Assembly: GCF_036320965.1 (NCBI RefSeq)
Contig: NC_092242.1
Coordinates: 67,938,520 to 68,002,519 of the forward strand
Source: Panulirus ornatus
Lineage: Eukaryota > Arthropoda > Malacostraca > Decapoda > Palinuridae
DNA length: 64,000 nt
Direction: 5' to 3'
Both the position numbers and the translations under genes were made by a program. Each line of letters begins with the position of its first letter. Within the stretch, counting starts at the first letter, position 1. The notes beneath the pieces were generated by a model. It searched no databases. It was given only the letters and a program-made list of their open reading frames with translations, and was not told the DNA's origin. Shown in pieces: positions 23,140 through 34,875 of this stretch.

Positions 23140-23140
<1 letters not shown>

Positions 23141-23517
23141 TCGTCTGTACATTCATCTGGCCATCGTCCGACACCTGCTCATAATGATGTGGAAGACTCA
23201 AAATCAATCTTCAAGAACTGATAAATCTGTTCGTTGATTATTTTTCTCTAGAACTCTGCAGGTAATGGGCGTTACGTCACGCCCATTTCTCTCTACCATC
23301 TTCATAAAATTACTTGATCAATATTTTGTTTCCAATCTACAACTGACATCATTTCCACCTCATTAGCTATACGCTAAGCGGACTGGTCTTTCTCTTCTGA
23401 AAACTCTGTATGTCTTTCTACTCCCACCACATTACTCCAACAGTTTCTATTCACTTCCACTAACACAAACAACCTCGTTTGGACCAAACAGGTCTGTTTC
23501 TGTCTGATATCAGCTGT

Positions 23518-23519
<2 letters not shown>
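23140..23519. other. Unique sequence with a palindrome around TACGTC
   Basis: ATGGGCGT-TACGTC-ACGCCCAT at 23265-23286 is an 8-bp perfect inverted repeat around a cAMP-response-element-like core (TTACGTCA). The rest is unremarkable. Confidence 0.45.

Positions 23520-23579
<60 letters not shown>
23520..23579. repeat. (TA)n microsatellite
   Basis: TA tract of about 59 bp. Confidence 0.97.
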
Positions 23580-23582
<3 letters not shown>

Positions 23583-23617
23583 GCAATGTACGAAGAAAGT
23601 TGCACACTCGTGGGGCC

Positions 23618-23690
23618 GTGTGTGTGTGGGTGTGTGTGTGTGTGACTGTACCCAACACAGTCCTTCAGACCCACACACACACACACACAC
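23618..23690. repeat. (GT)n and (AC)n tracts facing each other
   Basis: An interrupted GT tract (23618-23643) and an AC tract (23672-23690) are separated by 28 bp. The two are complementary and could form a hairpin. Confidence 0.93.
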
Positions 23691-24165
23691 ATATATATCC
23701 TGCGGTAAATCTGTACTTCAAGAAAAATATAATGAGCTCATTGTGTACTGTGGCAACAAACGAGCGTTCGAAGCTTCGGTCAACAAAGGTGAAGCCGGCC
23801 ATTACATGCCTGAGCTCGGGAAAATCTACCCCTACCTGCACCCAGCACAGAATCAGATCAATACACACTAATTTCATAGAGGTGTAACCCCGGGACTCCT
23901 GGACCGCCACACAACGCCCTTTATTTTGGCCATAAATACTGGCATTAATACGCTGTATGGCAGACTGTGTTGCTGGTAACGAGACGGGAGGAAGGGTCAT
24001 GAAACAAGCCGTGTGTAGGTAGGCTGGTAAACCATCCACTTCCCTCCTCCTTCTCACCCCTACCTCACACCCACGCCCACCCTGGGATAATCATTATATA
24101 TGGCGCTGTAACACACCCCAGGCCTCCTGTGTCACCCTGGGAATATACCAAGTTACAGTCCTGCT
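23691..24165. other. Unique sequence, no recognised gene
   Basis: No supported feature. Confidence 0.4.
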
Positions 24166-24171
24166 CTGCCA

Positions 24172-24218
24172 CCCCCCCCCCCCCCATCCATTCAGCACCC
24201 ACACACACACACACACAA
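24172..24218. repeat. C run and (AC)n tract
   Basis: A C homopolymer (about 24172-24185) is followed by an AC tract at 24198-24218. Confidence 0.9.
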
Positions 24219-24337
24219 ACACACAAACGGCTGCCTGTGTCTTAATTAACATTAGCATTATTGTATGATCATTATAATCATTATCATAATCTTTATCAAC
24301 ATTATCAAAATCATAAGTGATAGTAGTGGTGGTAGTA

Positions 24338-24341
<4 letters not shown>

Positions 24342-24409
<68 letters not shown>
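24342..24409. repeat. (AG)n microsatellite
   Basis: AG tract of about 68 bp, preceded by GTAGTGGTGGTAGTAG. Confidence 0.97.
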
Positions 24410-24413
<4 letters not shown>

Positions 24414-24975
24414 GAAGGATTTTATAAGTACTTGAGTCTCGTCGGGGACGCGAAGTAGATCCAAGAACCGCGAACTGTTGATGCGGCCAGAACGAACCGG
24501 TTCCTTCCCCCCACCCCCCCTCCCCCTCCCCCTCCTTCACGTGATGTTGGCGGAGGGAGTCATAAACCAGCGGCCTTTACGGCGGCCCCAAGTCCACCCC
24601 ACGACTCGTCCGTATTCACCGTATGACCCACTAAAAACCCTTGGCTGCCACTCACCCGCGAAATTCACCCGACCCTCCGGCGAAATCAAACGCAGTCTCA
24701 CCGCGTCTACGCAACTTCCTCCTCGATAGATATGCGTGAAAAATATACATGATAAAAAAAACGATAATGATATCATGAATGATTATTATCTTTCGATCAT
24801 ACGGTCAGGTTTTATTCTGTTGGAAAAAAAATAAAAATAATAAGGTTGGGGTTATTTTAAAGAGGATGTGAGGACCACTTTGGTTGGATCAAACTGCAGT
24901 TACCCTCCCATGATGCTCAGCCCGGGGCATAAAAGTTGCAAGATTGGAGTGGATCATGATTGGTTACTGGGTACT

Positions 24976-24976
<1 letters not shown>
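24410..24976. other. Unique sequence, no recognised gene
   Basis: C-rich at 24500-24700, AT-rich at 24735-24850. No supported gene. Confidence 0.4.

Positions 24977-25039
<63 letters not shown>
24977..25039. repeat. (CT)n microsatellite
   Basis: CT tract of about 63 bp. Confidence 0.97.
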
Positions 25040-25041
<2 letters not shown>

Positions 25042-25097
25042 GCCTGCTTATTCCCACCTCCCCCCTGCCAAATCCCACAAACTCCTGCAGCCCTAAG

Positions 25098-25210
25098 GAT
25101 AGATGACCCACAGATCCTGGGGTGCTCGGTTGCCTTCAAGCCCTGAAGCCCTATGATAAGCCCCACGGGTCTTGGGGTTTCCAGTCACCTTAAAGGCCCT
25201 GAAGCCTTTT
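25098..25210. repeat. Tandem duplication of a ~56-bp segment
   Basis: CCACAGATCCTGGGGT to CCTGAAGCC (ends about 25149) is repeated as CCACGGGTCTTGGGGT to CCTGAAGCC (ends about 25206). The copies are about 80 % alike by eye. Confidence 0.65.
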
Positions 25211-25559
25211 ACACACACACGTGGCTCGCCCGAGGCAGGGTACAGGAACTGTCCTTTGACCGCCTGCCCGACCTGATTAACATTCCCATCTGGTCCAACC
25301 AACCACCAGACTATGAAAAAGACTTGCATAACCTACAGGAAAGCAGACTGGACAGCCTTCACACACGGAAGCTAAGTTCCAAACCTTCTAAACGGATGAT
25401 TTCCCATCCTTAAATCATGTTATCTCCCACTTCATCAACATCTCCAACCAAGCCAGCGAAAAGAAAATACCATAAGGACGTAGAAAAGAAATATACAACC
25501 CAAGCTTCCCCCCAAGCTCCCCCCCCCCCCCACACACACATTACCACACCTCATAATAA

Positions 25560-26210
25560 AAAATAACAAAGAAACCAGCTCAGACAGATCCACTCACCGC
25601 CCTAAATGGGAATCAGAGAGTATACCTACAAAACCTAAAACATCATCATCGCTAACCTCATCACTGGAAGGCACACTACAAACTGACGCAACGAACCGTA
25701 AGACACACAATAACCAACCCTAACGCACGTTAAGGAAGATCAACACCTACCACACTTCTCTAGTCCCTACTCGAGAAGCGCTCTTGACCCACTCCAATGA
25801 CATCCCTTTTCTCCAAGAACGTCCAAACCTATTCGCGAGACATAACTCAAAAATCCGCCCTGAAACACCAGCCCACTCACCCTTCACTTCCCCTAATACA
25901 AGCAATGATATCAAAACCTTGATAATAACATGGCCTGGCCAATATTCACATCCAGGTGCAATCCAAGCACTTTATAGGTATCTTCGAACACTCTCGGCTA
26001 CACAACAAAATCCTTAACATCTGAAACTTGCCAACGTAACACTAGTCCTTGAGCCCACCAAACCGCCCAGCTCCCCCATCCCCCTACTGGCCCTTTATCA
26101 CTTCTGACTTCATTATCCAAACTTTGTGAAAAACTGACTCAAAACAGAATGATGAAAAACATCCCACTACAGCGAAAGGCTGGTGAACAATGTGTATGCC
26201 CAAGCCTTCA
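25560..26210 (+). pseudogene. Decayed jockey-like LINE ORF2 fragment
   Basis: The plus-strand frame open at 25784-26017 (78 codons) ends with GAIQALYRYLRTLS. After one stop, the same frame continues LKLANVTLVLEPTKPPSSP (from about 26021). The order, a P-G-AIQ-L segment and then K-L-A-x-V-x-x-x-x-K-P-x-KPP, is that of the region before reverse-transcriptase motif 1 in jockey-type elements. The next part (PLLALYHF, then NFVKN) corresponds to SYRPISLL...LEK with stops. The upstream NDIPFLQERPNLFARH segment fits the linker before the polymerase. Multiple stops show it is inactive. It belongs to a different family from the copies at 190-1290 and 17184-17945, judging by sequence. Confidence 0.55.
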
Positions 26211-26861
26211 TCACACGCAGGTTCCTGTAACAGTTTATGTATGTAGGAATATCAGTGAGCCGTCTGCCTTTTTGTCTGTACACTAACTTTTATGTGATTA
26301 TCAATCTGAACGGTATAAGGGAGGTAGGTGGTAGCTCTATCCTTTTGGGAACCAATATGTGTTTTTGTATATGCGCGCACGTCTGTCCTCAACGTACACA
26401 CCCGCCTTAATGTTCAATTTCACACCAGCACGAACTGCTTGGCATATCACGCAGTATCTCTCCACCCCGCCTCCCTAACACCCCAACTCCCGATCACTCA
26501 CTGGCATTTTCGCTGACCGCATATGTCAGTGATGAACCATTTCTAATAAGACACGCCCAACCACCTTTAGAGATCACGTGAGAAGAACTGGCTCTGAACT
26601 CACTTCGAGAACCGACACTCGAAGCCTGGAAGAGCAGTTCCCATGTTGTGGAAGGTCCGACATTCGCCATGATAGAGCCGGTTTACTTACGATGCTGTGG
26701 AGGTCGTCCCTCCACACGACTAAATGGAATTTGTGGTGATTGGCTGAGGGCAACTATAAACATTAGGCAGCATAATTGAGGGAGAGCGAGGGGTCACGTC
26801 GCGTAAATGACAGCTACTGCCTCATGGGGCTACCTCGTGTGTGACTCCGCTGGGTCTTCGT
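26211..26861. other. Unique sequence, no recognised gene
   Basis: No supported feature. Confidence 0.4.
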
Positions 26862-26940
26862 GCTGTGTGTGTGTGTGTGTGTGTGTGTGTAGCTGTCTCA
26901 CATACTTCCCTTCCCTTACCACGTTTATCTGATCTTTCCA

Positions 26941-27004
<64 letters not shown>
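26862..27004. repeat. (GT)n and (CT)n microsatellites
   Basis: GT tract at 26862-26890 and CT tract at 26945-27004, separated by 54 bp. Confidence 0.96.
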
Positions 27005-27006
<2 letters not shown>

Positions 27007-27420
27007 CACGCCCCTCCTCCCCCCTAACCCTTATACCTAACCTTTCCATTCCCATGCGCACCTTCCCCACATCATGTATTCCCTCCTTATCCCTGTCTTT
27101 TCCCATTCTCCCTCTTCCTTCCCTTTTCCTCTGCCTAGCCGCTCCTCTCTCTCTCTCTCACTTCACATCATAACCTCCTCCTCCTCCCCATTCCACATTT
27201 TCTACCGTTCTCATACCTCGCTGCCTCTTCTCTTACGCAAATCAAACTTTCATCCCAAGAGATCTCCTCCTCCTCCTCCTCTTCCTCTCCCATGTTAATT
27301 CAACCCCCATCATAATCCCCCAACCCACCCACCCACCTACGTCTTCCTCCAATCGCCTGCCCTTCCTCATCCAACCTCCCCACTCCCCAACCTCCTTAGC
27401 TTCGCCCACTGCCCTCCATT
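27005..27420. repeat. Pyrimidine-rich low-complexity region
   Basis: Over 400 bp of mostly C and T on the plus strand with scattered A and very few G, continuous with the (CT)n tract at 26945-27004. Frames through it (Ser/Leu/Pro-rich) are compositional. Confidence 0.75.
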
Positions 27421-27465
27421 AAGTGGCGGGAATCAGTGGCTGTGGAATTAAGAGATGTCACTCCA

Positions 27466-27500
27466 CCCCCCCCCCCCCACACACACACACACACACACAC
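27466..27500. repeat. C run and (AC)n tract
   Basis: A C homopolymer passes directly into an AC tract. Confidence 0.93.
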
Positions 27501-27666
27501 CCCACATGCCCCACATTTCCACTCTTGCAGCCGTGGGTGGTGGCGTCTAGTTGTGTACCAGAGATGATTAAGTGATTAAATTAGCACAGTGCTATCTGCC
27601 ACCCAACACCTGGATTGAGTAGATTATTAATTTTCTCATTAGCTTCCCGGAATTACAACCCCGGTA

Positions 27667-27669
<3 letters not shown>

Positions 27670-27752
<83 letters not shown>
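27670..27752. repeat. (AG)n microsatellite
   Basis: AG tract of about 83 bp, among the longest in the window. Confidence 0.97.
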
Positions 27753-27758
<6 letters not shown>

Positions 27759-27803
27759 CGCAAATAACAGACAGGAAGGCTTAATGTTGAAAATCTCGTA
27801 TGA

Positions 27804-27868
<65 letters not shown>
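27804..27868. repeat. (TA)n microsatellite
   Basis: TA tract of about 64 bp, 52 bp after the (AG)n tract. Confidence 0.97.
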
Positions 27869-27871
<3 letters not shown>

Positions 27872-28820
27872 CAGAAAAAATATTGGTGCAGCCTTCTACG
27901 AATTTCCCTCCGGTTAGTAAGACGATCGTCCCACAGCCTCCTCGTCCTCCTCCTCGTAACTTTTGCAATTACCCGTCAGAGCGAATGCATTAAACTGACA
28001 CATTAATGAATCCCACATTTTTTTCCCTCTCTTTTCTTTATCAATTCTGCTTCAGACAAGACAAAGGTTTTGTGGCAAATCTTGAGGGGGGAATTTAACG
28101 TCCCCCTTCATATACACATACACACACAACAACAACAACAAGAAAAATACATTAATCGAAGATCGCAATTTGGATGTATGTAAATGGGGGTAATGTTATG
28201 TATATTGAGGTCCAAAGTTTACTTGGAGATGTGTGGGATGGCGCGTTTGAGGGTCTGTGTATTGATGACAGGTCCCCTGTGCTATAGGCTTCTCTGTAGT
28301 GATATTCTTTGATCCGGCGCATTAGAGAATTTCTGTTTACAGTCCCTTCTCCCTCCTCCTTTCCTTCCTCATCTTCCTTCTTCCCTATAAAAAAAAAGAG
28401 GGTCACTTTTTCTCAGGGTCTCTAACTCGTTAGACTGTCTCTTGCAGCCCAGAACATATGTGATCACATTGTTAGATCCTCTTTTGTTTAATCTCCCGTT
28501 CCTTGATCTCCTGTGGTGGGATCCTCTTCCATTTCATCCTCTGTGGTAGGATCATCTTGTCGTATCGCGTGCTACCGATATATCTTAGTGGTGGAATATC
28601 TTTTCTAATGCAGGGATTTTGTATTGTAGCAGGCTCTATAGTTGAATCTAATGCTGCAAGGGGAGCTAGAGGGGGTTTCTCCAAGGTAAGTTTAGACCAG
28701 CTAAGTTGCTCATCGGTGGACCAGACGACAACCAGGTTGCTCCAACGCGAACCTCTTCGACCATATCCAGGTTTCCAGGAAAAGAAATACTGGGAAGATT
28801 CCTCCAGGATCAAGTCGCGC
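27869..28820. other. Unique sequence, no recognised gene
   Basis: Contains a short (CAA)n at about 28127-28142. The frame 28503-28931 partly runs through the AC tract and has no domain I know. Confidence 0.4.
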
Positions 28821-28867
<47 letters not shown>

Positions 28868-28882
28868 GCACACCCACGCACA

Positions 28883-28917
<35 letters not shown>
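28821..28917. repeat. (AC)n microsatellite with CG interruptions
   Basis: AC tract with ACGC and CCACGC interruptions around 28863-28887. Confidence 0.96.
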
Positions 28918-28920
<3 letters not shown>

Positions 28921-29022
28921 AAGCCCCGTAGCGTGCTAACAACTGAGAAAAGCAGAGGACATTCTTTAAAACCATCGTATGGTACACTTAAGGTACCTGT
29001 AGATAAGAGCCTCCTGTTACGA

Positions 29023-29024
<2 letters not shown>

Positions 29025-29090
<66 letters not shown>
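29025..29090. repeat. (CT)n microsatellite
   Basis: CT tract of about 65 bp. Confidence 0.97.
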
Positions 29091-29092
<2 letters not shown>

Positions 29093-29388
29093 ATGGGAGG
29101 GGAATGGAATGGTTTAAGAACTCTTCCGCTACTGAGGGACTTATTCTCTGGCGACCTGTCGCCGCTTGGAGAGATTTTCAAATACATTTCGTTCCTCTTG
29201 ACGTTTGCTAGAGAGCGAAAATGTCCGAAGCCTTTTAGCAATTTTAATACCCCCCTTTTACGAGAGATTATTTTTTGATGAATATAAACAACAGGTTTTA
29301 ATGAACTTACCTTTGACAGTTCAGCGTTATGAGGCGAGTTGGTTCACGAAATTATGCTCTGCGTGGAATATTTTCCTACACTGTGAAA

Positions 29389-29389
<1 letters not shown>

Positions 29390-29444
<55 letters not shown>

Positions 29445-29466
29445 TACTACTACTACTACTACTACC
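29390..29466. repeat. (AT)n microsatellite followed by (ACT)n
   Basis: AT tract of about 53 bp running directly into about eight ACT triplets. Confidence 0.96.
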
Positions 29467-30338
29467 ACTACTCACAACAGAATGAAAATATCTACTTGTT
29501 AATATAGGTAAGGTTCAAGTACTATTTCTGATCTTACTTAATGGTTAAGAATATTTTTCTACCTTTGGTCGTTAAGAAATTATTTCGTAACTTAAATACA
29601 GTACAGAAAATTACTGAATCCTCTATAGTATTACTTCTTCAGGTGAAGACATTGGTTTCAGTTTTGTAATGCATCATGTACCGGTTACAGGGGCTTGCCT
29701 CTGCCCATCCCCTCAACTCTTTCCAGATCAAGGAGCAACGGGCGCTCCATTGCTCACTCGGGCTGTGAGGAGTTGTAACCCGCAGGTCTCGCATAATAAC
29801 GGTCGCTCACTACGATGGATCCACTCATATAATCAAGAGAAAATCTAAGATCAAGTTGAACGTCTCCTGTGATGTCCAGAGTCATGCAGAGGACATTACA
29901 CTAGCAAATGAGTTGAATGAAACTGGACGCTGGACGTTAACGATGTTGCTTATTCTATATACATTTTCAACCCATACTATCACCGTATCTGAACAGTTTT
30001 ATACGCCGTGCTTAAACACTCATGTATAGACGTAAGGGAAGTGCAGGCTGTGGACCAGATCTGGCATGTACTCTATTGTACAAAGTCTGAATATATTTAT
30101 AATTCTGTCAAATTACCTTCAGCGTTTATATCCCATTTCCCCCCCCCCCCCCCCCCATCATCCATCTCCTTCAAGATAAACCCTCTTAAATCATTTCACA
30201 GCGCACCCCCTACTATATTACCCCCTCCACTTAGCAATCAACATGTCTCCCATTACAGCATTTCCCAGGCTTTATGTTTCATAATTCCTTTAAAGAATAA
30301 TCCCCACCCAGTGTGGTAATTCCATCTCTCCATCACAC
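29467..30338. other. Unique sequence, no recognised gene
   Basis: A C homopolymer lies at 30139-30156. No supported gene. Confidence 0.4.
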
Positions 30339-30396
30339 GTGTGTGTGTGTGTGTGTGTGTGTGGTGTGCCCGTACCCACACACACACACACACACA
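30339..30396. repeat. (GT)n and (AC)n tracts facing each other
   Basis: GT tract 30339-30362 and AC tract 30376-30396, 13 bp apart: a ready hairpin. An imperfect AC stretch continues to about 30415. Confidence 0.93.
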
Positions 30397-30666
30397 ACAC
30401 ACGCACACACATACACTCCTCCAGAGCCAGCTGCACCACCGCTACGAGCCATCTGCTCCAGCAGACCCACCAGGTCTGGTGTACAGATGGTGCATCAAAC
30501 CCCGGCTGCCCACCAGCCACCCACCTTACGTTTTATCGTCCCCTCGCTCGTCTCTCTCGTTCCCAGCACTGTACTGCTTCCTTGATTTCCCCAACACTCC
30601 CATCCTAACCTGCTTTACTAAAGTTATTACTCGGGGTTTTTTTTCACATTTTTTAACTATCCCGCC

Positions 30667-30668
<2 letters not shown>

Positions 30669-30711
<43 letters not shown>
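30669..30711. repeat. (TA)n microsatellite
   Basis: TA tract of about 42 bp. Confidence 0.97.
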
Positions 30712-30713
<2 letters not shown>

Positions 30714-31113
30714 TTGCTGACGACCTGAGGAACGTTGTTGCCACTTCGAAATAAGCGCGCATCTCCCAGCGAACCTCTGCCCCACCCATCAGCGCCCTGA
30801 TAGGCTAATCCTCCCTCCCTCTCACCCACTTCCGTCGGCCTCCTATTTCCCTAATTTACAGCAGAGAGGTCCTGCTAAAGTTGGCTCCCCTAACCCTTCT
30901 CCTCCTCCTCCTCCTCCTCTCCCTCCTCTGCAACACGCACCATCTTCACACCATCAGTCTAAGCCGTCAACCCCACCAACCCCTTCGTCTCGTGGGTTCA
31001 TCGTCTCCTTCCTTCATCGCGCTCCTTCGATGGATGAATAATGCACGGGAAAGAATAAAGCTTAGTAGCGCAGTCCTTGAACAACGTTCGCGTGGGTCGC
31101 TTCCTACGTAGGG

Positions 31114-31117
<4 letters not shown>
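30712..31117. other. Unique sequence with a short (CTC)n
   Basis: CTC triplets at about 30900-30920. No gene recognised. Confidence 0.4.

Positions 31118-31190
<73 letters not shown>
31118..31190. repeat. (GT)n microsatellite
   Basis: GT tract of about 73 bp. Confidence 0.97.
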
Positions 31191-31192
<2 letters not shown>

Positions 31193-31535
31193 AAGCTTGA
31201 GCCGACGCTTCTCTCGCCCTTGTCACTCTTACACACGCAGTTGTTAATTAAATCTCCAAACTGCCAACCAACAAATCCTGTTTTGTGGATTCTGACAATC
31301 ACGGGGAGGACGCAGATTGGGTTCAGATTGGCCTGATTACGCCCCGAGGAAATTACCCAAATGCAGGAGCCTGCATGTTGTGAGGATGGGGGGAGGGGGG
31401 TGGTAATGGGGAGGGGAGGAAGGGAAAGGGGGAGGGGAAAACATAAAGTAAAATAATTTTCGAATAATTCTTGCGGGAAGAAATTATACACCTTCTGTAG
31501 GTCTTGAGTGTTCGTGATGTATATGCGTATATCTC

Positions 31536-31539
<4 letters not shown>
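31191..31539. other. Unique sequence with a G-rich patch
   Basis: GGGAGGGGGG-type runs lie at about 31386-31438. No gene recognised. Confidence 0.4.

Positions 31540-31601
<62 letters not shown>
31540..31601. repeat. (AG)n microsatellite
   Basis: AG tract of about 62 bp. Confidence 0.97.
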
Positions 31602-31605
<4 letters not shown>

Positions 31606-31897
31606 CGTCTGCAAGCCACCGTCAGAGACTGAGAGTAGTAGAGGCTTTTACTATTACAGTGCGTGTTGTCGACATGGCGTGCGGGTGATGTACAGACGTA
31701 ACCGCTACTACTGCTGCTACTGCTGCTGTGACGCACTTCTCTGGCAGCGGCAGCTTGTAGTACAGGGGGAGCGTGCACCTGGTACACCGATGATCGGGCG
31801 TGACTCCGTCAAGAATTTACACCAGCAAAATATCTCGTATCGTATTTTTTCCCCCGAGATGGACTAAACTTTCCCAGAGTAATCATATTTTCATAAT

Positions 31898-32331
<434 letters not shown>

Positions 32332-32412
32332 GATCCTTCCTTAGCGGAGGACGGAGATCCTTCCTTAGCGGAGGAGGGAGATCTTTCCTTAGCGGAGGAG
32401 GGAGATCTTTTG
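32332..32412. repeat. 24-bp minisatellite, three copies and a partial
   Basis: Units GATCCTTCCTTAGCGGAGGA plus CGGA or GGGA start at 32332, 32356, 32380 and 32404 (partial). Being 8 codons long it stays in frame; the minus strand reads KDLPPPLR repeated. Confidence 0.93.
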
Positions 32413-32964
32413 CCTGAGGCTGAGCTAGCGCGTAGCACTGGCGACTCCCTTCAGGGTAAACTCCTAGTACCCACAATTTTTGAGTCACGCACCACAAACC
32501 AGTCTTCCCGTCACTTTGAATATTACCTTGTGAGTAAGCAGGAAACCTCAGCTTAAAAGCGTACGGGTAATCAACACACTTTACACCTTCCCTACTGCAG
32601 TGCAGTGATGACTGTAATTCATAATAAGTCTACTTTATGAAGTGAGGACATGTAAGTAATGTTCCTTCACTACGTCTCTTGATTCAGATTCACTTGCATG
32701 CGTCTGCAGCTGGACAAATGCCACCATGACATTTTAAGTAACTCTTTCCAGAGTAGTGACGAGTGTCAGGTACACTACAGTAGCCTACTCATGACTGACA
32801 TGAGGTGTACTTACGCTGAGGTTCACTTGTGAATCTTTTAAAAGTTGATGTTTCTTATACATTACGGCCGATGACTCCATCACCATAGATACAGAGGTTT
32901 GCTGATGCAAGAATGACCTTCTAGAGAGCAGACACACTCGTGCGGGATTCACTGTAGCGAAATC
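32413..32964. other. Unique sequence, no recognised gene
   Basis: No supported feature. Confidence 0.4.
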
Positions 32965-33065
32965 TACGAGTGCCCTACCTACCAAGTGTACCAGACCAGC
33001 CAAGCTGTGGGGGACTATGTGGGCTCGAGGGCAGGGGCTTCCAACAGCTTGGTCGAACAACGACC
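32965..33065 (+). repeat. Fragment of a dispersed, once-coding repeat
   Basis: The plus strand reads YVGSRAGASNSLVEQ (about 33017-33061). The minus strand of 58627-58700 reads NSLVDQALTSHRMVAD in the matching position. The shared NSLV-D/E-Q core suggests two fragments of one transposable-element ORF in opposite orientations. The family is not identified. Confidence 0.45.
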
Positions 33066-34108
33066 CAACCGAACAGTCTAGGTTTTAAGGGTATAAGACC
33101 CCCGAACACTTGGCCAGGTATTACCCAGATATTCAACAGCTACAAAGGCGATGTATACATATGTTGTGATGAGGAGACAAAATGTCGCTGCGGATAAATG
33201 GCTCCAGCAGGAGTATCTTTTTCCATTTTTCATAACCACAGACATGGAGAGTTAGCAGGAGGAAGTTCTCACTAAGGTACATTTATCTTGAGGCATTTTC
33301 CCCCCACACTCCCTGACCTCCATCCATCACCCGGGGTAACAGATACCATAAACTTATTTTAGGAGGACGTTGTAAAGGATTGAATTTCCTCTGCCCTCAC
33401 TCCTGCATAGATTCGGACCTCGTCAGGACCACTCCTGTTGCGCGGACCCATCGCTAATGGTACATTTTCTCGCGTTCAAAAGGCGTCCTATAACTCTCAC
33501 TGAGCGCCTGGAATTGGCGAGACCAGGCTCTGGTCTTTGTGCCTTTCAACCCCCTTTCCTTAACATGGTTTACTTCATCCTGCTCTCAACACCTCTATAT
33601 TAGTTCCCATCACCCAGAACTCTCAGGGCATCCTCATCCTCTAAAACTACGGAGGAACTAAGACAAACGCAGTCATAAAACAAGATGAATGATTGCTTAG
33701 TGACAGCCTTTTTCTTTTTTTCTTATCTCTAGTTGTGAAAATAATAATTCCTCTGAACATAAGACGAGTTACTCCATGTCACTTCCAGGCAGAAGTTTGT
33801 TAACAGAGTTGTGGTCTTTAGTCTTATTTGATTATTCCCTGCCCGCCTCTAGCCACTGTGAGGAAACGTGGAGTAGCAGCGAGGTTGTGGCTCCCTTTTT
33901 TCACTAATCGTCTGTTGCTGGTCCCGATAGAAGGTGGTTTGCTGTACACGATCATGTATTACGAGTCTTGCGTTCAGCTTCAGCAAATGAGTTGATTTGC
34001 TCCTTGACCCACAGCTGCTGAGGTGAGTTGTTCCGGCGGGATAATTAGTCTCAAAAGATGGTCCATTAGTCGCCTTGTCCGACACAATCAAAGACGTCTT
34101 TGTATCAG
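33066..34108. other. Unique sequence, no recognised gene
   Basis: No supported feature. The minus frame 33849-34091 has no motif I know. Confidence 0.4.
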
Positions 34109-34205
34109 GATCGAGGCCGTGTGAATTTAGCCATCAAGTCTCATCACAAGAGGCTGTGGCGAGCAGTGGTTCTCGTTCTCTTCCTCCTCGTGAATGTGGC
34201 AGCAG
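34109..34205 (+). CDS. Possible exon encoding a hydrophobic (signal-peptide-like) segment
   Basis: The sequence TTTGTATCAG at 34099-34108 could be a weak acceptor. An open frame follows, with HKRLWRAVVLVLFLLVNVAA (basic, then about 13 hydrophobic residues, then small residues), ending at GCAG|GTGAGA (donor at 34206). This is the shape of a signal peptide or membrane anchor ending at an exon border. However, there is no ATG in the frame, so it would need an upstream exon. Partner exons were not found, so chance is quite possible. Confidence 0.22.
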
Positions 34206-34353
34206 GTGAGAGTGTTCTGTTCTGGTTTAGATGGTCATCTTGTATGGCGCGATGCCTTGGGGGATTACCCCACATTTTACACTCGGGTCATGTGAATTAA
34301 TTTTTTCTCCAATCCACGACAACGACATTCTTCGCAAGGTGGTCAAATTTTAC

Positions 34354-34366
34354 ACAACACACACAC

Positions 34367-34452
<86 letters not shown>
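34354..34452. repeat. (CA)n microsatellite with TA and GA interruptions
   Basis: CA tract with ATACACATACAC and CAGACA interruptions. Confidence 0.96.
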
Positions 34453-34456
<4 letters not shown>

Positions 34457-34735
34457 CGACTTCAGGGAGCCCACACACTCAGTGTCCCACACACACGAGC
34501 CGACCCGTGCCAGTAGTAATGGCACCCTAACAACGGACACCCGACCTGTGCCATTAGTGGCACCTTGAGAAAGGACTGTCAACGACTGGAAGAGCCGGCA
34601 CACCAGGCGTGGCCTGAAAGGATCTTTTCCACAACATTCTTTTCATCTTTAGTCATGGCTGATGCAAGTCATAATAAGACCAGTTGTCGGGATATACAGC
34701 AGGGCGATATGGGGTACGTCAGATATTAAGAGCAA

Positions 34736-34875
34736 ACACCCATGATGTGTTAGGTTCAGGGTTACACCCATGATGTGTTAGGTTCAGGGTTACACCCATG
34801 ATGTGTTAGGTTCAGGGTTACACCCATGATGTGTTAGGTTCAGGGTTACACCCACGATGTGTTAGGTTCAGGGTT
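34736..34875. repeat. 28-bp minisatellite, five near-identical copies
   Basis: ACACCCATGATGTGTTAGG plus TTCAGGGTT starts at 34736, 34764, 34792, 34820 and 34848. The first four are identical and the fifth has one change (CACGAT). Every unit contains TTAGG, the arthropod telomere pentamer, but only once per unit. Confidence 0.95.

Noticed and set aside
34736..34875. Five direct 28-bp repeats resembling a CRISPR array
   Set aside because: The repeats are contiguous with no spacers, and the genome is eukaryotic.
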